Shown: positions 55,628 through 64,000 of the stretch, one piece after another | Numbering within the stretch: the first letter of the stretch is position 1 | Layout: the number at the start of each line of letters is the position of its first letter | Assembly (NCBI GenBank): GCA_016125505.1 | Contig: WGLP01000003.1 | Location: 627,911-691,910 of the forward strand | Direction of reading: 5' to 3' | From: Gammaproteobacteria bacterium | GTDB lineage: Bacteria; Pseudomonadota; Gammaproteobacteria; UBA6429; Thiohalophilaceae | Length of the DNA stretch: 64,000 nt | Program-made: the position numbers and the translations under genes | Notes under the pieces: model-generated | What the model saw: the letters and a program-made list of their open reading frames with translations, nothing else | Told to the model about the DNA's origin: nothing | The model's database searches: none

Positions 55628-55852
55628 TTAAAAACCTTCAATCGCTAAATTGCTGCCTAGATCTTGAGTTTGATAGTAGAATTCGATATCACCAACACCA
55701 CCATCACCTTCAAATTCACTTCGAAAATGAAAATGATCCTTGCTAGTTTTTAAATGATTTAAAGCAGCAATTAATTTGTCAATTTCTTCTGATTTAAGGC
55801 CGAGAGTTAACCCATACCAACCAGTTTTAAAATCCTCCAAATCTGCTTGCAT
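55628..55852 (-). CDS. Hypothetical small cytoplasmic protein, putative cassette
   Basis: A 74-residue protein, MQADLEDFKTGWYGLTLGLK and onward, with no signal peptide or membrane segment. It includes IDKLIAALNHLKTSKDHFHF and an acidic EFEGDGGVGDIEFYYQ. I believe similar short proteins occur in other bacteria, sometimes as immunity-type partners, but cannot support that here. GGAG precedes the ATG by 5 bases. It is followed by an attC-like site and is the most upstream gene of the putative cassette run. Confidence 0.62.
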   Translation of the reverse strand: MQADLEDFKTGWYGLTLGLKSEEIDKLIAALNHLKTSKDHFHFRSEFEGDGGVGDIEFYYQTQDLGSNLAIEGF

Positions 55853-56280
55853 CAGGTCTCCTTTTACTAAGGCATATAACTATATATATGTCTCATAACG
55901 GCGACATAACACGCCGTTAATTTGGCATGCAATGCCAGTTTCTTTTTCAGTATCATCACTTTATGGCTGATAAACTTCGTAATTGCAAGGGGATATTATG
56001 TCGCAACATACACTTATAATTTTTTAACCTGTTATTAATCATGTGTTTATAGCGTTTCAAACTTACTATCTAAAGTACTCAAGCAGGATCTTTTCCGATT
56101 TTATAATTCAGGCTATTCAGTTACTTTACAGTTCTTAATTGTCTACCTCCAGGGATGGGAGAAATGTTATGGATGACACTGTCTCTTCTGTGGCGCAACG
56201 ACCACGTCTGCTCGAGCAGGTTCGTAACTCACTTCGCGTTAAACATTATTTATAGAACCGAAACTTATCTAGCCTGCAAA
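55853..56280. promoter_or_regulatory. AT-rich leader between typA and the cassettes, with promoter and dyad
   Basis: I see no gene in these 428 bases. Leftward, TTGCAA (55988-55983) and CATAAA (55965-55960) with 17 bases between form a plausible sigma-70 promoter reading into the cassettes, similar in position to an integron Pc. Further on, TAACGGCG (55896-55903) and CGCCGTTA (55912-55919) form an 8-base dyad with an 8-base spacer, whose leftward end CGTTATGA resembles a recombination core. No integrase gene and no certain attI were found. Confidence 0.4.
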
Positions 56281-56306
56281 CAAAAATCCCCGCTTTCGCG
56301 GGGATT
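56281..56306 (-). terminator. Rho-independent terminator of typA
   Basis: Read leftward, AATCCCCGC and GCGGGGATT form a 9-base stem around a GAAA loop, followed by TTTTTG. It lies 4 bases after the typA stop. It is a clean intrinsic terminator. Confidence 0.93.
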
Positions 56307-56310
56307 GTGT

Positions 56311-58134
<1,824 letters not shown>

Positions 58135-58235
58135 ACGGGCGACCCTCTGGCAAAAGAGCGCGCATTATACCTAAAGCGCTTGGCCAGGCAATGACCAGTT
58201 CGGAACGCTGTATCCTACCTTATATATAAGTAGGC

Positions 58236-58261
58236 CCGGGATGCGTTGGCACGCATCCCGG
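58236..58261. terminator. Hairpin between the sulfotransferase and typA genes
   Basis: CCGGGATGCGT (58236-58246) and ACGCATCCCGG (58251-58261) form a perfect 11-base stem with a 4-base loop. A T-run (CTTTTTCT) follows only on the forward strand; leftward the following TACTTATATATAA is only moderately T-rich. It lies 9 bases after the sulfotransferase stop and probably ends or stabilises that message. Confidence 0.6.
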
Positions 58262-58270
58262 CTTTTTCTC

Positions 58271-59308
58271 CTAACTGGCAGACTGCCCCAGGGCCGGGGA
58301 ACGGCTGAGCATCTGCTTGATCTCTTGCAGGACGTTCGCCTGGATCTGGCGGCGGCGCATGTCCTCGGGGTCGGTCTTCTTGGCCATAGTCGCCTTGGCC
58401 TGTTCGTTTTCCTGATCGAACTGGGCAATCTGTTCCGGCGTGAACTGCATCTCCTGGCCCGGCTTGACCAGGCAGCGCTCGTAACCGAGACGGTCGAGTA
58501 GCGACCCGGTGACGGACTCGATAATCCGGATATGCTCTTCCGGCATGTCCTTCAGGAATTTTTTCGAGTTATCACTCATCAGCGGCTTGGTCAGGTTCAT
58601 CCACAGGCTGCTTTGTTTTGCCGTGCGCGTCGCCTCCTGGCTGCGATGAAACTCCAGCATCTCGGGAATGAACGGAATCGCAAGAAACTTGCACAGCTGG
58701 CGGATGACCTTTTCCGGTTGGCTGGTGAGCTCTTCGTAACGCACGTGCATCAGTTGATCCGCCTCCAGGTAATTACTGGCATCGAGACACAGCTCCTGCA
58801 GTTCCGCCCACTTGCGCGCGACATGATACGGATGTTTATCGCCGATCACCGCCTTGCCGAAGGACAGCGCGACATCGCGCGGGTCGCGATATAGATAAAT
58901 GAACTTGGGTTTATGCAGGTAGGCGTTCAGCTCCCTGCCCCAGCGAATGTTCTGCATGCTCTTGCACATCCAGGCCGTCGCGCCCTGGGCGCGGGCATAG
59001 AGCTGCATGACCGCGTCGAATACCGCCACCAGGCTGTTTTCCCGGCACATGGCGCGCACCTGGTTGCGATCGAACAGCGTGATGCCATCCCAGGGCACCG
59101 GGTTGTTCTCGACCAGGCGGCAGACGTCATCGATCAGACGCGACATCTTTTCTTCATCGTGCAAATCACCGTAGCCTGCCATCAGCGGCATCATGTTCTG
59201 CAGGATGTGCGGCGGATGCGGCGCGGCAATCTTCGGTGATGAGTTCAAAATCAGGCGCAGTAAATTTGAGCCCGAACGCTGTTCGCCGACCATGAGAATC
59301 GCTTGCAT
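58271..59308 (-). CDS. Sulfotransferase family protein
   Basis: Probably transfers a sulfuryl group from PAPS to an acceptor. The 345-residue protein begins MQAILMVGEQRSGSNLLRLI, where the P-loop-like GEQRSGSNLL is the 5'-phosphosulfate binding site, and has FIYLYRDPRDVALSF, the 3'-phosphate binding segment with its Arg and Ser. The C-terminal 60 residues are a charged coil. I start at ATG 59308 because GAGG lies 8 bases upstream; a GTG at 59317 would leave no spacer. Two genes upstream, cysC could supply PAPS. The acceptor is unknown; cell-surface saccharide or lipid is common for this family. Confidence 0.85.
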   Translation of the reverse strand: MQAILMVGEQRSGSNLLRLILNSSPKIAAPHPPHILQNMMPLMAGYGDLHDEEKMSRLIDDVCRLVENNPVPWDGITLFDRNQVRAMCRENSLVAVFDAVMQLYARAQGATAWMCKSMQNIRWGRELNAYLHKPKFIYLYRDPRDVALSFGKAVIGDKHPYHVARKWAELQELCLDASNYLEADQLMHVRYEELTSQPEKVIRQLCKFLAIPFIPEMLEFHRSQEATRTAKQSSLWMNLTKPLMSDNSKKFLKDMPEEHIRIIESVTGSLLDRLGYERCLVKPGQEMQFTPEQIAQFDQENEQAKATMAKKTDPEDMRRRQIQANVLQEIKQMLSRSPALGQSAS

Positions 59309-59334
59309 AGACTTCACCTCAAGTTAGGGGGGAT

Positions 59335-60609
59335 TTAATACAACAGGTAACCCAGTGCACCGGCACCCAGGACGATCCAGAGCACATCCAGGTTGTGGCG
59401 CAGCAGGGCATACAGAGACGCAAGTAAAATAACTGCGGATGGCCATGCCTCCCGCAAACCGAACGGCCAGGCAGGGAAACCGGATTTGAGCAGGATCAGG
59501 GCAGCCACGATGATCATGCCGATGACACCGCAGTGGATGCCGTGCATGGCGGCACGCATGACCCTGGAATTCTGAATATATCCCAGCGCATGCGACGTGG
59601 TGACCATGAGTGTGGCCGGTGGTGTAAAGATCGCGATGGTTGCCAGCAGCGCACCCCAGAAACCGTGCAGCTTAAATCCGATAAAGGCCGCGCTGATCAG
59701 GATCGGGCCCGGCGTGATCTGGCCCATGGCGATGCCATCGGTGAATTGCTGTTGCGTGACCCAGCCCATTTGCAGCACCACCACGCTGCCGATGATGGGA
59801 ATGAAGACATAACCGCCGCCGAACAGGATCAGGCTCATGCTGGCGAAGGTGAGCGTCATGAACAACAGGCTGTGGTGATCCAGCGGCAGGGGCAGAAACC
59901 ACGACACCACCAGCGCCAGCAGGCTTACCATCACGATAGCAAAACGCAATTTGGAAAACGGCCGCTGTGCGGCAGTATGAATGGCCTGTGCTATCGGGCG
60001 CCCGCGAAACAGGCCATAGCCGATCACACCGAAACCGGCCACGATGGCCAGGGTGGTATACAGTTTATATTGCAAGGGTACGAGTAGCAGTAACGCAAAG
60101 GCCACGCTGACCAGCGCCAGATCGACACCGCCCTTGACGGTCTTCTTGCCCATGCGCCAGGCCACGCTGAGCACAATCGCGCTGACCGCCGGGATAAACC
60201 CCTGAAATACCTTCTGGACCTGCGCAATCTCACCATATTTAAAGTAGAGATAGCTGAGGGCCCAGACCATCAGGAACGTCGGCACCAATACCGCGACAGC
60301 GCACACCAGTGCACCCAGGGGACCGCGCAGACGATAACCGATGAAGGCCACCACATTCACCGCCTGCGGACCGGGCAACAGATTCGCCAGCGAGATCCCG
60401 TCGAGCATTTCCTTGTGTTCGAGCAGGGCATGGCGTTTGACGATGCGGTTTTCGATCACCGAGATCAGCGCCATGAAACCGCCAAAGGCCACGCTGCCGA
60501 TGGCGAGAAAGGTTTTAAACAGGAACCATAATGAAACAGGCTTAGAAGATTGTTCGCTGGCTTCCATGTCGTTGTGTGTCAAATCGAGATTGCTGGCTGT
60601 CTGTGCCAT
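59335..60609 (-). CDS. chrA: Chromate-type (CHR family) transporter, two-domain
   Basis: A 424-residue membrane protein made of two homologous CHR domains. The first has LPGPQAVNVVAFIGYRLRGP and the second TPGPILISAAFIGFKLHGFW, both with the conserved PGP motif. Characterised members export chromate, an analog of sulfate. Here it sits between cysC and a sulfotransferase gene, so sulfate or another sulfur oxyanion could be the natural substrate; this is inference. AAGG lies upstream of the ATG. The next gene starts 26 bases after its stop, so the three probably form an operon. Confidence 0.9.
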   Translation of the reverse strand: MAQTASNLDLTHNDMEASEQSSKPVSLWFLFKTFLAIGSVAFGGFMALISVIENRIVKRHALLEHKEMLDGISLANLLPGPQAVNVVAFIGYRLRGPLGALVCAVAVLVPTFLMVWALSYLYFKYGEIAQVQKVFQGFIPAVSAIVLSVAWRMGKKTVKGGVDLALVSVAFALLLLVPLQYKLYTTLAIVAGFGVIGYGLFRGRPIAQAIHTAAQRPFSKLRFAIVMVSLLALVVSWFLPLPLDHHSLLFMTLTFASMSLILFGGGYVFIPIIGSVVVLQMGWVTQQQFTDGIAMGQITPGPILISAAFIGFKLHGFWGALLATIAIFTPPATLMVTTSHALGYIQNSRVMRAAMHGIHCGVIGMIIVAALILLKSGFPAWPFGLREAWPSAVILLASLYALLRHNLDVLWIVLGAGALGYLLY

Positions 60610-60642
60610 AGGTATCGCCTTTCGCTAAAAAAAGATCAAGTG

Positions 60643-61272
60643 TTATTCGATGCTAAAACGGTCTGAGACAAAATCGATCAGCTGCTTCACGCAGTCGGCA
60701 ATGTCCGCCTGCGAAGTATTGATAACCAGGTCCGCGTCTTCCGGCGGTTCGTAGCCCTGGCCTACACCGGTAAAGTTTTCGATGCCACCACTCAACGCCT
60801 TTTTATACAGCCCCTTGGGGTCGCGCTGAATACAGTCATCCAGGTCTGCGGCGATATGGACCAGATAAAAATTGTCACGCACGATGTCACGGACATAGCG
60901 CCGACCTTCCTGAAAGGGCGAAACGAAAGTCGCCAGCACAATGTGACCGGTGTGGGCAAACAGGGAGGCGACCTCACCGGCGCGGCGCAGATTTTCACGA
61001 CGCGATTGTTTGCTGAAGTCCAGATCGGAGTTCAACCCGGAACGCAGGGTATCGCCATCCAAAACCATCGCCAGATGGCCCTTGCCAAACAGATACTGCT
61101 CGGCCAACGAGGACAGCGTGGATTTGCCTGCCCCGGATAAACCGGTCAACCAGACGACACCACTCTTATGCCCTGTCTGACGATTACGCATCTGGCGTGT
61201 AATAAAGCCATCGTGCGGGTATATATCCAGGGGTTTGTCCGTAGACAGGCTGGGTTGTTGTACTGTATTCAT
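60643..61272 (-). CDS. cysC: Adenylylsulfate (APS) kinase CysC
   Basis: Phosphorylates APS to PAPS, the sulfuryl donor. The 209-residue product (ATG 61272, with GAGG 6 bases upstream) has Walker A TGLSGAGKSTLS, the APS-binding region DFSKQSRRENLRR, FVSPFQEGRRYVRD and DPKGLYKKAL, all as in CysC. No ATP sulfurylase is adjacent. It begins a leftward unit cysC-chrA-sulfotransferase, which supports a PAPS-for-sulfonation role rather than assimilation. The longer open frame upstream has no supporting ribosome site. Confidence 0.94.
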   Translation of the reverse strand: MNTVQQPSLSTDKPLDIYPHDGFITRQMRNRQTGHKSGVVWLTGLSGAGKSTLSSLAEQYLFGKGHLAMVLDGDTLRSGLNSDLDFSKQSRRENLRRAGEVASLFAHTGHIVLATFVSPFQEGRRYVRDIVRDNFYLVHIAADLDDCIQRDPKGLYKKALSGGIENFTGVGQGYEPPEDADLVINTSQADIADCVKQLIDFVSDRFSIE

Positions 61273-61300
61273 CGTTAACCTCGTTATAAAAATGCTAGCC

Positions 61301-61330
61301 GCAATACATTCAATGCTAGTAATGTATTGC
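61301..61330. promoter_or_regulatory. Perfect 10-base dyad upstream of cysC
   Basis: GCAATACATT (61301-61310) and AATGTATTGC (61321-61330) are perfect inverted arms with a 10-base spacer, ending 29 bases before the cysC start. AATGCTAG also occurs twice, at 61291 and 61312. It is most likely an operator for a dimeric repressor or activator. No regulator gene is adjacent. Confidence 0.6.
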
Positions 61331-61570
61331 GACACATGTCGTGACAACACTAGATGAAAAATGCGTTTGTGATCGCAAATTTTTGTTTTCATGACTGCAC
61401 GGTAAACGTAATGAGTCGAATTTCACAAAACGCTTTGGTTACGATCATGCTGTCTCCCGCAATTGTTAAAATTCGTAAACTGCATGTAACGGTTAGAAAC
61501 ACATGGAATTAAAGAAGCTGATGCAAATCGCCGAAAAAAGTGTGGTGAAGAAGACGCTATATAACGCCTT

Positions 61571-63148
61571 ATGCTATTGCTGACCGCCCCCGCTCAACAC
61601 AACGCAGACAATCCTGCTGTCGAGTGTGATCCGCGTCGGGTGAAGCAATGGTTATCCGAATTGCCCACCGACGACGTGCAATCGACAGTCGGCCAATTGC
61701 TTGCTGTCCTGAAACCGTTTAACGAGTTGCAACTGGAGCTGAAGTCGCGTCTCAAGCTGCTGGAGATTTATCACGCCGCCTTCGAAACCATTCTGTACAC
61801 CTATGACGAGTTGCATCTGCGTACGCTGGCCTTAAGTCATGAACAGCGTCATCATCTCTCCGACGATATCATGTGGGTCTATCTGGAACTGGCCAACGGT
61901 TACAAGTCCATCGTCAAGGCCGTGTATGAAGGCAGCCAGGATGCGCCTGCGCAGGGCGATATCCTGCTGGCGATCTACCGTGGTATTGAACTGATCGCCA
62001 ATGCCTTGATTTACACGTTTCGCGATCACCGCACGCCGCCGCCGCTGGCGTACCTCGAGATCCATCAGCTGTATGCGCTGGCGGAAGAATACCAGCTGGC
62101 GACACAAACCATTACCGCCTTAAGCAACAAATCCCACCGCACCTCGATACAGCATTTGTATAAACAGATCATGCTGCTTATCGCCGCTGACGCCTACGCC
62201 TACAATGGCAGCCAGATCAGCGAGCTCTATCAGTTACTCGATAAATACAGTAATAGCAGCGTGCTGCTGGCGCAATTAACCGCGGACACTAACATCACCG
62301 GATTTTTCATCGACTTTCACGAAGACAAATCGCCGCGCGGCTGCGGCCGGATCACGCAGGCGGACCTGAGTCCGACACAGCGCGTCCTGCAAATCGACGG
62401 CGTGTTGCAGGCCATCGTTGCTGATTTGAACAAGGAAAAGGGCGTTGCACTGGATTCGCTGCGCGCCAACGAACTCCGCCTGCTGCGCATGTTCGTCAAC
62501 AACCTGCAACAGGGCAGCCGTGGCCGCGAAACGCGTAAACCTATCAGCGGCAATGTGCGGGTCGCCTATGCGGTGGACGCCAGTTGTTATTACCTGGAAC
62601 ACCGCGACCGCTTTGTCGAGACGGATGTCGAGGCCGTGAGCGGGATCGAGGTGCGCGACATCGACATCTTCGAGGCCGAACACGAACTCACGACCTGGCA
62701 AATCGTTAATGCCACCAACAGCGGCCTGCGGCTCGCGTCGGATGCCGAATCCGTCGGTCATTTTGTTGTCGGCGAAATGGTCTCGGTCATGGAATCCATC
62801 TCGGCAACGCGCGAACCGCTGATCAGCACCGGCCTGATCCGCTGGCTGCGGTATATCGATGACAAGATCCACATGGGGGTGGAGATCCTGCCGGGCATGC
62901 CCATGGCGGTTTCATGCCAGGCGGTTACGGAAGACGAAGACGATCCCATCGCCTTCAGCGGCTTGTATTTCCCCAGCAACCAAAACACCAAACAACCTGC
63001 CAGCCTGTTGTTTGAATTCAATCAGTTTCGTTATGCCAAAAAATTCCAGGTGGAGGTCTCCGGCCGCCGCTACTGCATCGAGCCGGCGCGGCTGCTGAAA
63101 GAATCGCCGGTGCACGTGCAGTTCGGGTTTCGGATCATCAACGGTTAA
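61571..63148 (+). CDS. Hypothetical protein with PilZ-like C-terminal region
   Basis: A 525-residue cytoplasmic protein. Residues 1-240 are helix-rich (RRVKQWLSELPTDDVQST, LKSRLKLLEIYHAAFETIL). From about 340 there are beta segments with NATNSGLRL, a variant of the PilZ D/NxSxxG motif, then GEMVSVM and GLIRWLRYIDDKIHMGVEIL, which resembles the later strands of PilZ-type domains. The RxxxR half is not clear. If it binds c-di-GMP it would join the signalling proteins of the window. A 26-codon open frame at 61503-61583 overlaps the start and could couple translation. Its stop shares TTAA with the converging roadblock gene. Confidence 0.65.
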   Translation: MLLLTAPAQHNADNPAVECDPRRVKQWLSELPTDDVQSTVGQLLAVLKPFNELQLELKSRLKLLEIYHAAFETILYTYDELHLRTLALSHEQRHHLSDDIMWVYLELANGYKSIVKAVYEGSQDAPAQGDILLAIYRGIELIANALIYTFRDHRTPPPLAYLEIHQLYALAEEYQLATQTITALSNKSHRTSIQHLYKQIMLLIAADAYAYNGSQISELYQLLDKYSNSSVLLAQLTADTNITGFFIDFHEDKSPRGCGRITQADLSPTQRVLQIDGVLQAIVADLNKEKGVALDSLRANELRLLRMFVNNLQQGSRGRETRKPISGNVRVAYAVDASCYYLEHRDRFVETDVEAVSGIEVRDIDIFEAEHELTTWQIVNATNSGLRLASDAESVGHFVVGEMVSVMESISATREPLISTGLIRWLRYIDDKIHMGVEILPGMPMAVSCQAVTEDEDDPIAFSGLYFPSNQNTKQPASLLFEFNQFRYAKKFQVEVSGRRYCIEPARLLKESPVHVQFGFRIING

Positions 63149-63552
63149 GGACACACCGCGGCAATATCTTTTAACCGGCTGCGTAGACTCGCCCAGCCCA
63201 TGCCCAGGTTGATCTTCTTGCCCGCCACCAGCACGGCGAGGATCGTGGGTTTGTCCGGCACCACGCACATAAAATGGTAAGTCGACTCCGTCGTCATCTG
63301 GATCTCCTGCACCAGGCGGCGCGGGCTTTCGCCGCGCAACTCGGCGATCATCTTTTCCGCCGTGGTAATCGCCTTGCCGCGGAACATCTCCACCGCCGAG
63401 GCGGCGACCGCATCGAGAAAGGTCTGGGTGATATGCGAGGTATTCTGGGCAACGCCCAGTAGCAGGCCGGTTTCCTGGTCGACCACGGCAGCCGCGAAGG
63501 CATAATCGACCGAACCGATCATGTCGCTGCAGATATCATTCAAGTTGGGCAT
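63145..63552 (-). CDS. Roadblock/LC7 domain protein
   Basis: A 135-residue protein of the roadblock/LC7 (MglB-like) fold: VDYAFAAAVVDQETGLLLG is the first strand-turn-strand, TFLDAVAASAVEMFRG the central helix, and TESTYHFMCVVPDKPTILAV the later strands. Bacterial members act with small Ras-like GTPases in polarity and motility or as general dimerisation modules. No MglA-type GTPase is in view. Its stop overlaps that of the converging 525-residue gene by the palindrome TTAA. A second roadblock gene lies 120 bases upstream. Confidence 0.82.
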   Translation of the reverse strand: MPNLNDICSDMIGSVDYAFAAAVVDQETGLLLGVAQNTSHITQTFLDAVAASAVEMFRGKAITTAEKMIAELRGESPRRLVQEIQMTTESTYHFMCVVPDKPTILAVLVAGKKINLGMGWASLRSRLKDIAAVCP

Positions 63553-63672
63553 GGCAGACTTTCACAGAGTGTTGAGACACACCATGAAAGTATATGCGTA
63601 AGCGGAAATGGTTTGCAAAATATGGCTATCGTCATGCCGGAAATGGCATGGCCATTATCCGGCATGACAGCG

Positions 63673-64000
63673 TTATTCGATGGTCTCCACCAGGGCACTG
63701 ATCTCTTCCGTCGCCTGGCGGGCATAGGCCAGGGACATCCCAAGATTGGCACCCTGGCGCGTGAACACGGTCAACAACAGGCTGGGACTGGCGTGCAGGA
63801 TGAAAATCTTGCCGTGACTGCCCTCGATCAGCAGGTTTTCGCTCTGCCCCTTCTTGCTCTCCTTCGCCAGGTTATCGCTCAATGCCAGCAGGGCGCTGCT
63901 CATGGCGGCAAAGCGATGTTCGTCCATGTCGTTCTTCAGGCGTTGCGCGCGCGACAGACCGTCCACGCTGCTGATAATGGCGGCGGTAATATCGTCAGTC
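63673..64000 (-). CDS. Roadblock/LC7 domain protein, 5' end outside the window
   Basis: The frame is open from the window edge to a stop at 63673, so the true start lies beyond 64000. The visible 108 residues include AIISSVDGLSRAQRL, FAAMSSALLALSDNLAKES and SHGKIFILHASPSLLLTVFT, the alternating pattern of MglB-like roadblock proteins. It and the next roadblock gene are probably co-transcribed. Partner GTPase or kinase may lie further upstream. Confidence 0.78.
   Translation of the reverse strand, partial: TDDITAAIISSVDGLSRAQRLKNDMDEHRFAAMSSALLALSDNLAKESKKGQSENLLIEGSHGKIFILHASPSLLLTVFTRQGANLGMSLAYARQATEEISALVETIE

Overview
The window reads as chromosomal DNA of a gammaproteobacterium, probably a respiratory one and possibly sulfur-associated; this is inference. 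The cytochrome c4, cytochrome c5, engB, polA, DUF2782 order with dsbA and an endonuclease/phosphatase gene nearby resembles the pseudomonad arrangement as I remember it. The ResB/CcsA (System II) cytochrome c maturation genes, the cysteine-poor HemB, rubredoxin with its reductase, Tat-exported TRAP receptor and APS kinase fit a non-enteric lineage. I saw no rRNA, tRNA, CRISPR array, transposase, prophage or integron integrase.

Layout. 0-8 kb, leftward: partial endonuclease/phosphatase gene, acetolactate synthase, dsbA, the ccsA/resB pair and two soluble c-type cytochromes; engB diverges. 8-12 kb: engB and polA converge on a gap with a strong leftward terminator and a probable small RNA, then a LOG-family gene and a DUF2782 gene. 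12-26 kb: TRAP permeases dctQM, a GNAT gene, msrB, a nested inverted repeat, uvrD, a PAS-GGDEF-EAL protein, the separately located TRAP receptor, rubredoxin and its reductase, a TlpA fusion, DUF2007, a lipoprotein. 26-38 kb: aroE, hemB, mlaC, a REC-REC-PAS-GGDEF-EAL protein, a MOSC-rubredoxin fusion, a PilZ protein and a GAF histidine kinase. 37-46 kb: nhaA, ubiB, an FMN reductase, a LysR/DMT-exporter pair and small enzyme genes.

45-56 kb is the accessory part, all leftward: an HD phosphohydrolase coupled to a metallopeptidase gene, a large CHAT protease next to an alpha/beta hydrolase, small membrane or exported proteins, an rsgA-type GTPase and three short genes each followed by an attC-like site. 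No integrase lies in view, so the last part looks like a CALIN (attC cluster without integrase). 56-64 kb: typA, then a PAPS-linked trio (sulfotransferase, chromate-type transporter, APS kinase), a possible PilZ-like protein and two roadblock/LC7 genes.

How the genes fit together. Cyclic-di-GMP signalling recurs: two GGDEF-EAL proteins with I-sites, one clear PilZ protein and one possible one. Redox and respiratory functions dominate the first half (System II, c-type cytochromes, DsbA, TlpA, rubredoxin, MsrB, UbiB). The most attractive candidates for undescribed biology are the CHAT protease/alpha-beta hydrolase pair, the cysteine-bearing insertion inside an EAL domain, the integrase-less cassette cluster, and the small RNA at the polA-engB junction, whose loop can pair with Shine-Dalgarno sequences. 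Domain calls were made by eye from translations and need profile searches.
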